The position numbers and the translations under genes are program-made. The notes beneath the pieces were generated by a model. It searched no databases. It saw nothing but the letters and a program-made list of their open reading frames with translations, and was not told the DNA's origin. A stretch of 5,882 bases of DNA from Anaerolineales bacterium (GTDB lineage Bacteria > Chloroflexota > Anaerolineae > Anaerolineales > UBA6663), in NCBI GenBank assembly GCA_017999235.1, contig JAGOBN010000288.1, positions 1 to 5,882 on the forward strand, written 5' to 3'. Position 1 is the stretch's first letter. Each line of letters begins with the position of its first letter. Positions 1 through 5,630 of the stretch are shown here, piece by piece.

Positions 1-335
1 GGCGTGGGGAAGGGCGTCATCAGCGTGGCGTCGGCGCGGGGCGTGATGTTGTAATAGCCGAGCGTGGGCTGGCCGACCGGCTGCGCGGTGGGCGTGGCCG
101 TGGCGGTGGGCGCGGCCGGCGCGGTGGTCGGCGCGTTGCTGCCGGGCGTGGCGGCGCTGGGCGCCGGGGCGGTGGGCGCGGCGGCGCTGGGCGCGGGGGT
201 AAACGCGGTCGGCTCCGCTGTGGCGGTGGGCGGGAGCGGCGCCGGCGCGCAAGCGGCCAGGGCCGCGGTCAGAGTAAGGGCGCCCCAAAACGCCGCCCAC
301 AGGCGGCGCCGGGAACGGCGGGTTGAACAGGTCAT
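1..335 (-). CDS. Secreted lipoprotein, Thr/Pro/Ala-rich, partial (C-terminus beyond left edge)
   Basis: The reading frame opens with ATG at 335-333 and stays open for 111 codons to the window edge, so only the N-terminus is visible. It begins with a short basic region (RRSRRR, residues 6-11), then a hydrophobic core (about 12-25) and a lipobox LAAC with the candidate lipidated Cys at residue 29, as expected for export by Sec and processing by signal peptidase II. Residues 30-90 are a low-complexity Ala/Pro/Thr linker (for example PTATAEPTAFTPAP), a spacer style common in Chloroflexota surface lipoproteins. Around residues 92-98 the composition changes (LGYYNIT), perhaps the start of a folded domain. 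The start lies 38 nt after the kinase stop on the same strand, which suggests co-transcription. Only a weak AAGG (342-339) precedes the ATG. The function of the mature domain cannot be seen; it could be a binding protein, an enzyme or a partner of the sensor. Confidence 0.8.
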   Translation of the reverse strand, partial: MTCSTRRSRRRLWAAFWGALTLTAALAACAPAPLPPTATAEPTAFTPAPSAAAPTAPAPSAATPGSNAPTTAPAAPTATATPTAQPVGQPTLGYYNITPRADATLMTPFPT

Positions 336-373
336 GGGCCTTAACGTTGACGGTGGCGGGTGATCAGTGGGGA

Positions 374-3300
374 TCAGCGCGCGTGGGCGCCGTTGCGGCT
401 GTGCATCGGCAGCAAGACGGTGAACGTGCTGCCCTGGCCGGGCTCGCTGGTGAGCCAAATGCGGCCCCCGTGGGCCTCCACCAGCGCCTTGGCCACTGAC
501 AGCCCGACGCCGGTCTCTCCCAGGCCGGCGATTAAGGGCGCATCCGCGCGATAAAAGCGCTGGAAGACGCGGGGTTGATCCTCCGCCGCCACGCCGCCGC
601 CGGAATCGCGCACGGCGATGAGCAGGGCATGGCTGGCCGGATCCACAGCCGATGGATCCATTTCGGCCCGCACTTTCAAGACCACATCGCCGTCGTTGCC
701 GGAGGCGGCGCCGGCGTTGGTGAGCAGATGGCCGATCACCTGGCGCAGCGCGTCGCGGTCGGCGCTGACGGCCGGCAGCTGCTCGCCGATGTCGAGCCGC
801 AGGTTGATGCCCTTCTCGCGGAATTGGGCGGCGCAGCTCAAGATCGCGTCCTCGACGATCACCAGCACGTCCACGCTTTCCGGCACCAGCTGCAGGTCGC
901 CCGAATCGATATCGGTCACGCGGATCAGGTCGTTCAGCAGGGTCTCCATGCGCTCGCAGGAGGCCTTGATGCGCTCCAGAAATTTGCGCTGGAGCGCGCC
1001 CAGGATGCCGACGGATTCACCCAGCAGGAGGTCGGAATACCCGACAATGGCCGACATCGGCTGGCGCACCTCCTGGGAGAGCGAGGCGATGACCTCCACC
1101 GAGGCTTCCGGCAGGAAGGGGCGCGCGGCGTCGCGGCCGGCGGCCGGCGGCGCCACCACCTGGATCTCGGCCAGCTGGCGCTCTTTCTCGGCCAGCTGTT
1201 TTTGCGTCAGGGTGAGCGTGTGCGTCTGCGTCGCCAGCTCAGCCAGCGCCGCCATCGCCCGGGCCAGCTCGCTCTCTTTCATGCGGAGCTGTTCTTGGGC
1301 CTGGGTCAGCTCTTGGCTCTGGGCCTGCCAGCGCTGCTCGGCGGCCGCCAGCTGCGCCCGCAGGGCCGTGAGGTGGGGCTTAAGCTGCGCCAATTCCTGG
1401 GCCGGCGCTTGCAGGTCGGCGGCGGCCCGCACCGCCGCGGCCAGTTCCGCCTCTTGGCCGGCCAGGGCCGCGTTGGTGTCGGTCAGCTGAGCGCGCAGGT
1501 CGGTCAGTTCCGTCTGGGCGGCGGTGAACAGCTCGAGCTGGCCCTGGAGCGTCGCAACGGCTGCCTGGGCTGCGGCCAGCGCCGCGGTCTGGTGGTGCGC
1601 GGCGGCCTGGGTGTCGGCCAGCTGGGTCTGCAGCGCGGCCAGGGCGCTCTGGGCGCCGGCCGTTTCCGCCGCCTGGCCCTGGAGGGCGGCGTGCGTCTCA
1701 GCCAGCTCGGTCTGCGCCGTGGTGAGCTCCATCTGGACGGCGGTCAGTTGTTCGCCGCGGGCCTGGAGATCGGCGAGCGCGCCCTGGGCAGCCGCCCGGG
1801 CTTCGGCCAGCTCGGTTTGCAGGGCGGCCGCCTGACCGCTTTGGGTTTGGAGTTCGGCCAGCGTGGTCTGGACGGCCGCCAGTTCGGCGGCTTTAGCCTG
1901 CAGGGCGGCTTGCGTTTCCGTCAGGTGCGTTTGCAGCAGCGCCGCGTCCGCCTGCGCCGCGTTGAGCTGATCATGCCGGGACTGCAGCTCCGTCAGCGCT
2001 GCCTGAGCGGTGCTAAGTTCGGCGGACTGGCTGTGGAGCGCGGTTTGCGTCTCCGTCCATTGAGCTTGCCGGGCCGTCAGTTCGGTTTGGGCCGCGGCCA
2101 GCTGGTCGGTGCGGGCCTGGAGTTCGGCGCCGGCGCCCTGCGCGGCGGCGAGCTCCGCCGTCAGTGCCGCGATCTGCTGCTGGGCGCTGACCAGGGCTTC
2201 CAACCGGCCGCGCGCCTGGTCTTGAGCGTCGGCCAATTGGGAACGCAGCTGGGTGAGTTCCGGTTGAATCTGTTCAAGCTGGCGGGCTTGCGCGTCCAAC
2301 GAGGCGGCGGCGCGTTGAGCCTGGGCCAGGTCGTCTTCTTTGACGCGCAGCTGCTCGAGCGCCTCTGCCAGCTGTATTTGCGCGGCATGGACCTCCGCTT
2401 GGGCGTTGGTCTGGGCGTCGAACTGGGCGCGGGCGCGGGCCAAGTCGGCGGCCTGGGCGCGCACCTGGTCCTGCGCGGCGGCAAGCTGCGCCCGGAAATC
2501 TTCCAGCTCAGCCTGCGCCTCGGCCAGTTGGCGGGTTTGGTCATCCAGGGCGGCGGTGAGCTGGCGGGTTTCCACCAGATGCGGCGCGCGGCCGGGGACG
2601 ACGGCTTCGGTCTCCGGCCCGGCGGCCGGGCGGGCCGCCAAATCGGCGCGGGCGGCCGCCAATTCCTGCTGGGTGTAGGCCAGGGTCTGCTGGATCTCGG
2701 TGAAGGCCGCGGCGCTGACCGCGCCGGCCACTAGCTCGGCGTGCTGTTCGGACAACTGCCGCAGTTCAGCTCGCGTGGTGTCGAGTTCGTGCTGCAGTTG
2801 CTCAACGGAGGGCAGCGCGGGATCAGGCGTGGCGGCGGCCAGAGCGGCGCGCAGCTGATCTACTTCAGCGGATTGGGCGGCGAGGGCGGCCTGGGCCGCG
2901 GCCAGCGGGGCCAGCCCCTCCTCGGGCGGTTGAGCGCGGGTCCCGGCCAATTCGGCGCGCAGCTGATCTAATTCGGCGGATTGGGCGGCGAGGGCCGGCA
3001 GGTTGGCGCGCAAGGGTTCCAGCTCGGCGCGCAGCTGATCGGCGTGATGCGCGGCGTCTTGGGCCTGGTCGCGCGCGGCTTCGAGGTCCGCCTCCAATTG
3101 TGTGACCTGGCGCAGGCGCGCTTCGAGTTCCAGTTCGGTGGTCTCCAGACGCGCGCGCCATTCGGCCTCGACATCGGCCAGGCTGGCGGTCTGGCCGGCC
3201 AAAAACGTAGCGCGCAAGGCGGCCACATCGTCGACGGGGGCGGGGGAGGCGGCCGGCGTAGTCTGGCGGAGCTGGCCGATGGATTGATTGAGGCGCTCCG

Positions 3301-4675
3301 CCTCATCGCGGGCCGCTTCCAGGGCCACGGACAATTGATCGGCCTCGCTGCGGGCGTCGCGGCGCGCGGCTTCGGCGGTCTCCAGCCGGGCCTGGGCCTG
3401 GGCCAGGTCGCGCCCCAGGCGATTGATCTGGTTCTCGCCGCTGAACGCTTCGCTGATCGGCTCCACCAGAGCGCCCAGCAAGGCTTGATCGTCGGCCGCC
3501 CACTCGCGGTGGCTGTAGAGCGCCACCACGGCCAGCGCGCCGAAGCGCTGCTTGTCGGAAAACAAGGGCGCGATCAGGGTCGGGCCAATGGGGCCGAGGC
3601 CGGCGGCGCCGGATAACCGGCGCAGTTCCGGGGCATGGTCGGCCGGGGTCAGCCGGGTGATCGTGTTCTGGGTCAGGGCGGCGCGCAGAGCCGGCATATC
3701 GGCGGCGGAGAAGAAGGTGCCGGGGATAAATTGCTGGCGCGAGAGATCGTAAGCGCAGGTCAGACTGCACATCCCCAAGTTGTCCGGCGGCGAGATCAGG
3801 ACGCACAACTCCGCCCGGCAAGCATGGGCCACGGCCAGGGTCGCGATTTGGGCCAACTCATCCGGATTGGAGGAGGTGTTAAGTGAAGCGAGGGCGACCG
3901 CGGCTTTGGGGTCGAGCCCACGGCGTCCCGGGGCCTCTGCCGGGGTGACTGGGGGCGCTGCCAGGGCGGGCGGAGGCTCGTCCGCCAGAGCGCGGCGTTG
4001 GACCAGCGCCGCGAAAAGCGGCACGGCGATCAGTTGTGTCAACCGGACCGTGCCCGGCAGGCTCGTATCCGGCCAGAGGAAAGTGACATGCAGGATCTGG
4101 CCGGCGAGCAGCACCAGCAGCATGGCCACACCGAGCGGCCAGTGGGTGGGCCGGCGCGCCAGCAGGGGCAGCAGCCCCAGGCCGGTCAGCGCGACTTGCG
4201 CCCAGCCCCAGAGCGTGTCTTCGGTGGTGCCGTTGAACGCGGTCGTGCCGGCGGCGACGGCGGCGCTCCAGTTAACCCACGTCACGCCCGCGGCTAAGAG
4301 GACGAGCAGGCCCACACCAAGCGCGGCGGCATCGGCGGGCCGGGAGCGGTGAGGGAACGCGGCGGCCCACAGCCAGAGCAGCACCAGCAGGGTATCGACA
4401 CTGCGCGCCAGCGGTGGGAGGAGCAGCCCGCCGTCCAGCGGCTGGCCGTTGAAGAGGGGCAGGGCGGCCAGCAAGGTGGCCGCCAGGGAGGCCAGGACCA
4501 GCAGGGCAGAGAGGCCGGCGGCCCAAGCCAAGCGGCCGGCCGCGGGGGAGTGAGCGCGCCGCCAAGCGGTCACGGCGAGGGCGGTTTGCAGAGCGAACAG
4601 CAGGACCAGGTGATACACCAGGCTGCCGGGCAATTCGCCGATCAGGACGACCGTTTGGGGCAGGACAACATCCAT
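374..4675 (-). CDS. Giant membrane sensor histidine-kinase-like protein (7TM - GAF - long coiled coil - HisKA - HATPase_c), phosphoacceptor His replaced by Gln
   Basis: Numbered from ATG at 4675 (1433 aa; a TTG at 4711 would add 12). About seven hydrophobic helices occupy residues 17-228, followed by a Pro/Ala linker and a GAF domain (about 257-412) with clustered cysteines C286, C291, C303 and C307. Residues 412-1172 are mostly Ala/Gln/Leu/Glu coiled coil with Pro-containing breaks near 472-483, 583-584, 617-622 and 683-698. A HisKA-like helix (about 1190-1258) reads SLSQEVRQPMSAIVGYSDLL: the H-box His is Gln1201. HATPase_c follows with N-box Asn1320, G1 box DSGGG (1357-1361), F-box VFQRFYRAD and G2 box GETGVGL (1386-1392), all well preserved, so ATP binding is likely. 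Family knowledge predicts autophosphorylation on the missing His; a pseudokinase or a noncanonical relay is therefore possible. No response regulator is in the window. I prefer the ATG because a -10 box places the transcript start at about 4709, past the TTG. No clear ribosome binding site precedes the ATG. Confidence 0.9.
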   Translation of the reverse strand: MDVVLPQTVVLIGELPGSLVYHLVLLFALQTALAVTAWRRAHSPAAGRLAWAAGLSALLVLASLAATLLAALPLFNGQPLDGGLLLPPLARSVDTLLVLLWLWAAAFPHRSRPADAAALGVGLLVLLAAGVTWVNWSAAVAAGTTAFNGTTEDTLWGWAQVALTGLGLLPLLARRPTHWPLGVAMLLVLLAGQILHVTFLWPDTSLPGTVRLTQLIAVPLFAALVQRRALADEPPPALAAPPVTPAEAPGRRGLDPKAAVALASLNTSSNPDELAQIATLAVAHACRAELCVLISPPDNLGMCSLTCAYDLSRQQFIPGTFFSAADMPALRAALTQNTITRLTPADHAPELRRLSGAAGLGPIGPTLIAPLFSDKQRFGALAVVALYSHREWAADDQALLGALVEPISEAFSGENQINRLGRDLAQAQARLETAEAARRDARSEADQLSVALEAARDEAERLNQSIGQLRQTTPAASPAPVDDVAALRATFLAGQTASLADVEAEWRARLETTELELEARLRQVTQLEADLEAARDQAQDAAHHADQLRAELEPLRANLPALAAQSAELDQLRAELAGTRAQPPEEGLAPLAAAQAALAAQSAEVDQLRAALAAATPDPALPSVEQLQHELDTTRAELRQLSEQHAELVAGAVSAAAFTEIQQTLAYTQQELAAARADLAARPAAGPETEAVVPGRAPHLVETRQLTAALDDQTRQLAEAQAELEDFRAQLAAAQDQVRAQAADLARARAQFDAQTNAQAEVHAAQIQLAEALEQLRVKEDDLAQAQRAAASLDAQARQLEQIQPELTQLRSQLADAQDQARGRLEALVSAQQQIAALTAELAAAQGAGAELQARTDQLAAAQTELTARQAQWTETQTALHSQSAELSTAQAALTELQSRHDQLNAAQADAALLQTHLTETQAALQAKAAELAAVQTTLAELQTQSGQAAALQTELAEARAAAQGALADLQARGEQLTAVQMELTTAQTELAETHAALQGQAAETAGAQSALAALQTQLADTQAAAHHQTAALAAAQAAVATLQGQLELFTAAQTELTDLRAQLTDTNAALAGQEAELAAAVRAAADLQAPAQELAQLKPHLTALRAQLAAAEQRWQAQSQELTQAQEQLRMKESELARAMAALAELATQTHTLTLTQKQLAEKERQLAEIQVVAPPAAGRDAARPFLPEASVEVIASLSQEVRQPMSAIVGYSDLLLGESVGILGALQRKFLERIKASCERMETLLNDLIRVTDIDSGDLQLVPESVDVLVIVEDAILSCAAQFREKGINLRLDIGEQLPAVSADRDALRQVIGHLLTNAGAASGNDGDVVLKVRAEMDPSAVDPASHALLIAVRDSGGGVAAEDQPRVFQRFYRADAPLIAGLGETGVGLSVAKALVEAHGGRIWLTSEPGQGSTFTVLLPMHSRNGAHAR
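2845..2995. repeat. Imperfect direct repeat inside the coiled-coil coding region
   Basis: Bases 2845-2887 and 2953-2995 match at 41 of 43 positions, 108 bp (36 codons) apart, and encode AAQSAEVDQLRAAL and AAQSAELDQLRAEL on the minus strand. The first 16 bases recur exactly at 3025-3040, another 72 bp on. This looks like recent in-frame tandem expansion of coiled-coil units. Confidence 0.75.
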
Positions 4676-4715
4676 ACGCTGGGTGTGGGGTAGCGTGGCA
4701 AACCAATCCAAAACG

Positions 4716-4724
4716 ATTATAGCA
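4716..4724 (-). promoter_or_regulatory. Extended -10 promoter for the sensor kinase operon
   Basis: On the minus strand this reads TGCTATAAT, a perfect extended -10 (TGnTATAAT), in an AT-rich island amid very GC-rich DNA. No good -35 hexamer is seen at 16-18 bp spacing, which extended -10 promoters tolerate. The predicted transcript start is near 4709, inside the upstream TTG codon and about 34 nt before the ATG at 4675. Confidence 0.6.
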
Positions 4725-4747
4725 TAGCGATATTTAAGGAAGCGGCG

Positions 4748-4770
4748 CCGGCGGGCGGGTGGGCCGCCGG
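4748..4770. repeat. GC-only inverted repeat in the divergent intergenic region
   Basis: CCGGCGG (4748-4754) and CCGCCGG (4764-4770) are perfect 7-bp arms around a 9-nt spacer, between the leftward kinase promoter and the rightward tRNA-Leu promoter. It could be an operator or a structural spacer. In DNA this GC-rich it may also be chance. There is no T-tract on either side, so it is not a terminator. Confidence 0.35.
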
Positions 4771-4783
4771 GGGTGATTGCGCG

Positions 4784-4811
4784 TTGACAATCTCAGTAAG
4801 TTAAGTAAAAT
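4784..4811 (+). promoter_or_regulatory. Sigma70-type promoter for tRNA-Leu
   Basis: A consensus -35 TTGACA (4784-4789) is followed after 16 bp by TAAAAT (4806-4811), five of six matches to the -10 consensus. The predicted start is G4818, 31 nt before the mature tRNA. The strength fits a stable RNA gene. Confidence 0.8.
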
Positions 4812-4818
4812 AGCGAAG

Positions 4819-4843
4819 CCAGCCGGAAGTCATTCACGGTTGG
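4819..4843 (+). other. Hairpin in the tRNA-Leu 5' leader
   Basis: CCAGCCG (4819-4825) can pair with CGGTTGG (4837-4843) as 7 bp including one G-U, with an 11-nt loop. It begins one base after the predicted transcript start, so the precursor tRNA would carry a structured 5' end ahead of the RNase P site. Confidence 0.4.
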
Positions 4844-4848
4844 TGCAG

Positions 4849-4932
4849 GCCGAAGTGGCGGAATTGGCAGACGCGCTACGTTCAGGGCGTAGTGGCCGCA
4901 AGGTCGTCTGGGTTCAACTCCCAGCTTCGGCA
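4849..4932 (+). tRNA. tRNA-Leu (anticodon CAG)
   Basis: This is an 84-nt cloverleaf with acceptor arms GCCGAAG (4849-4855) and CTTCGGC (4925-4931) and discriminator A4932. The anticodon stem CTACG/CGTAG encloses loop TTCAGGG, with anticodon CAG at 4883-4885. A long class II variable arm (4893-4907) and the T arm CTGGG-TTCAACT-CCCAG follow. The long variable arm and A73 are Leu identity features. CCA is not encoded (the next bases are CTG), so it must be added by the CCA-adding enzyme. It reads CUG, the dominant Leu codon in the kinase gene of this window. Confidence 0.97.
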
Positions 4933-4936
4933 CTGA

Positions 4937-4950
4937 CCCACGTGAGTGGG
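4937..4950 (+). other. Small hairpin in the tRNA-Leu 3' trailer
   Basis: CCCAC (4937-4941) and GTGGG (4946-4950) form a perfect 5-bp stem with loop GTGA, only 4 nt after the discriminator base and just before the intrinsic terminator. It may help 3' processing, or be incidental. Confidence 0.4.
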
Positions 4951-4952
4951 AC

Positions 4953-4978
4953 AAAATCCCGGTCCGCCGGGATTTTTT
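4953..4978 (+). terminator. Rho-independent terminator after tRNA-Leu
   Basis: AAAATCCCGG (4953-4962), loop TCCG, and CCGGGATTTT (4967-4976) form a perfect 10-bp stem running into a TTTTTT tract (4973-4978). It ends the tRNA-Leu transcript, or attenuates read-through into the next gene, whose start is only 36 nt further on. Confidence 0.9.
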
Positions 4979-5003
4979 GTTGGTGGCGCCGCGGCCTGGC
5001 GCC

Positions 5004-5009
5004 GGGAGG
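5004..5009 (+). promoter_or_regulatory. Ribosome binding site that fixes the GTG start at 5015
   Basis: GGGAGG lies 5 nt before GTG 5015-5017, an excellent Shine-Dalgarno match. The longer possible frame from GTG 4946 would have to be translated through the terminator hairpin and has no such site. Confidence 0.8.
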
Positions 5010-5014
5010 CGGTT

Positions 5015-5434
5015 GTGGGAACGCGCCCAAATCGAGACAACTCGCGTCCGCCGTTAACGTGGCAGCAAGTGGCGGTCATCGTCGGCGTGGTGGGGGCGGC
5101 GGCGATGGTGGTTGATTTTAGCCAGCGGTTGGCCGCTTCGCAGCGCCTGGTAGAGTCGGCCAATGTGGCGGCCAGCGAAGTGGCGCAGTTGGAACGTGAG
5201 CAAGCGGCGCTGGCGACGCAGGTGGCTTATGCGACGACGGATGCGGCGGTGATTGCGTGGGCGCACGAGCAGGGGAAGATGGTACGGGGCGGGGAGATCT
5301 TGGTGGTGCCGGTGGTGCCGACGGTGGTGATCACACCGGTGGCGCCGGCGGTCGCGTTGGCTACGCCGCCGCCGAATTGGAGTTTGTGGTATGCCGCGTT
5401 CTTCGAGCCGGTGGCAGCACGCGTTTTGCCTTGA
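5015..5434 (+). CDS. DivIC/FtsB-like septum formation initiator family protein
   Basis: This is a 139-residue single-pass membrane protein: a short N-terminal tail, one helix (about 17-35, QQVAVIVGVVGAAAMVVDF), a coiled-coil stretch (about 36-78, with VAQLEREQAALATQV) and a YATTDAAVIAWAHEQGKMVRGGE segment at 72-94. This order is typical of DivIC/FtsB proteins, which dimerise outside the membrane and join the divisome through FtsL and FtsQ/DivIB partners. A Pro/Val-rich tail ends in NWSLWYAAFF (121-130), a motif I recall from Chloroflexota members. The GTG start is set by GGGAGG at 5004-5009. The gene sits between two tRNA transcription units, 36 nt after the tRNA-Leu terminator, with no visible promoter of its own. 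Its TGA stop lies inside the -35 box of the next promoter. The family call rests on topology and motifs. A generic coiled-coil membrane protein is the alternative. Confidence 0.8.
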   Translation: MGTRPNRDNSRPPLTWQQVAVIVGVVGAAAMVVDFSQRLAASQRLVESANVAASEVAQLEREQAALATQVAYATTDAAVIAWAHEQGKMVRGGEILVVPVVPTVVITPVAPAVALATPPPNWSLWYAAFFEPVAARVLP

Positions 5435-5459
5435 CGGGTTAAGGGGCGTGTGATATATT
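5431..5459 (+). promoter_or_regulatory. Promoter for tRNA-fMet, overlapping the stop codon of the upstream gene
   Basis: The -35 TTGACG (5431-5436) and -10 TATATT (5454-5459) are separated by 17 bp, and TG at 5451-5452 makes it an extended -10. The predicted start is G5466, 30 nt before the mature tRNA. The TGA stop of the DivIC/FtsB-like gene lies within the -35 hexamer. Confidence 0.8.
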
Positions 5460-5465
5460 AAGAAA

Positions 5466-5484
5466 GCGCCGGGGAGACCGGCGC
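5466..5484 (+). other. Hairpin at the 5' end of the tRNA-fMet precursor
   Basis: GCGCCGG (5466-5472), loop GGAGA, and CCGGCGC (5478-5484) form a perfect 7-bp GC-only stem starting at the predicted transcript start. The following ATATTTATC is too weak a T-tract for a convincing terminator of the upstream gene, though a contribution to 3' end formation of that mRNA cannot be excluded. Confidence 0.6.
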
Positions 5485-5495
5485 ATATTTATCGG

Positions 5496-5567
5496 TGCGG
5501 GGTAGAGCAGAGGCAGCTCGTCGGGCTCATAACCCGGAGGTCGTTGGTTCGAATCCAACCCCCGCTA
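5496..5567 (+). tRNA. Initiator tRNA-fMet (anticodon CAT)
   Basis: This is a 72-nt cloverleaf. Acceptor TGCGGGG (5496-5502) pairs with CCCCGCT (5560-5566) except at the first position, and the discriminator is A5567. The D arm is GAGC/GCTC, the anticodon stem TCGGG/CCCGG with loop CTCATAA (anticodon 5528-5530), and the T arm GTTGG-TTCGAAT-CCAAC. Initiator marks are the unpaired 1-72 position (here U-U, against C-A in E. coli), three consecutive G-C pairs at 29-31/39-41, and A11-U24 in the D stem. CCA is not encoded (CTA follows). It starts translation by carrying formyl-Met to the ribosomal P site. Confidence 0.96.
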
Positions 5568-5575
5568 CTAAAATG

Positions 5576-5606
5576 AAAATCGGAGACCGTCGGGTCTCCG
5601 ATTTTT
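5576..5606 (+). terminator. Rho-independent terminator after tRNA-fMet
   Basis: AAAATCGGAGACC (5576-5588), loop GTCG, and GGTCTCCGATTTT (5593-5605) form a perfect 13-bp stem ending in TTTTT (5602-5606). It separates the tRNA from the recombinase gene, which therefore needs its own promoter. I see no clear one between 5607 and 5645. Confidence 0.93.
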
Positions 5607-5630
5607 GTTTACCTGGCTGTCTGCAATCCG

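Noticed and set aside
303..335. Twin-arginine signal in the lipoprotein
   Set aside because: The basic stretch TRRSRRR lacks the F-L-K part of the Tat consensus; a Sec/lipoprotein signal explains it better.
64..363. Plus-strand Gly/Ala/Val-rich frame at the left edge
   Set aside because: It is opposite the Ala/Pro/Thr linker of the lipoprotein, whose signal peptide and lipobox make the minus strand clearly the coding one.
575..2734. A 719-codon plus-strand open frame opposite the kinase gene
   Set aside because: It is antisense to the repetitive coiled coil. The translation is a Gly/Arg/Gln/Leu mixture without domains, and GC-rich DNA with few TTA, CTA or TCA codons leaves the antisense frame open by default.
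1156..3439. CRISPR-like or satellite repeat array
   Set aside because: The repetitiveness is protein-coding, in frame and imperfect, with no constant repeats and unique spacers.
4946..5014. N-terminal extension of the DivIC/FtsB-like protein from GTG 4946
   Set aside because: It would run through the terminator stem and T-tract and lacks a ribosome binding site, whereas GTG 5015 has GGGAGG 5 nt upstream.
4777..5115. Plus-strand frame containing VAELADALRSG and VQLPA
   Set aside because: This is the sense-strand translation of tRNA-Leu, a common spurious product; the frame also crosses the promoter and the terminator.
4882..5163. Minus-strand frame ending in WELNPDDLAATTP
   Set aside because: Its end is the antisense of tRNA-Leu and the rest is opposite the DivIC/FtsB-like gene; no ribosome binding site or domain is seen.
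5466..5492. Intrinsic terminator for the DivIC/FtsB-like gene
   Set aside because: The stem is strong but it is followed by ATATTTATC rather than a T-tract, and it begins at the predicted start of the tRNA-fMet transcript.
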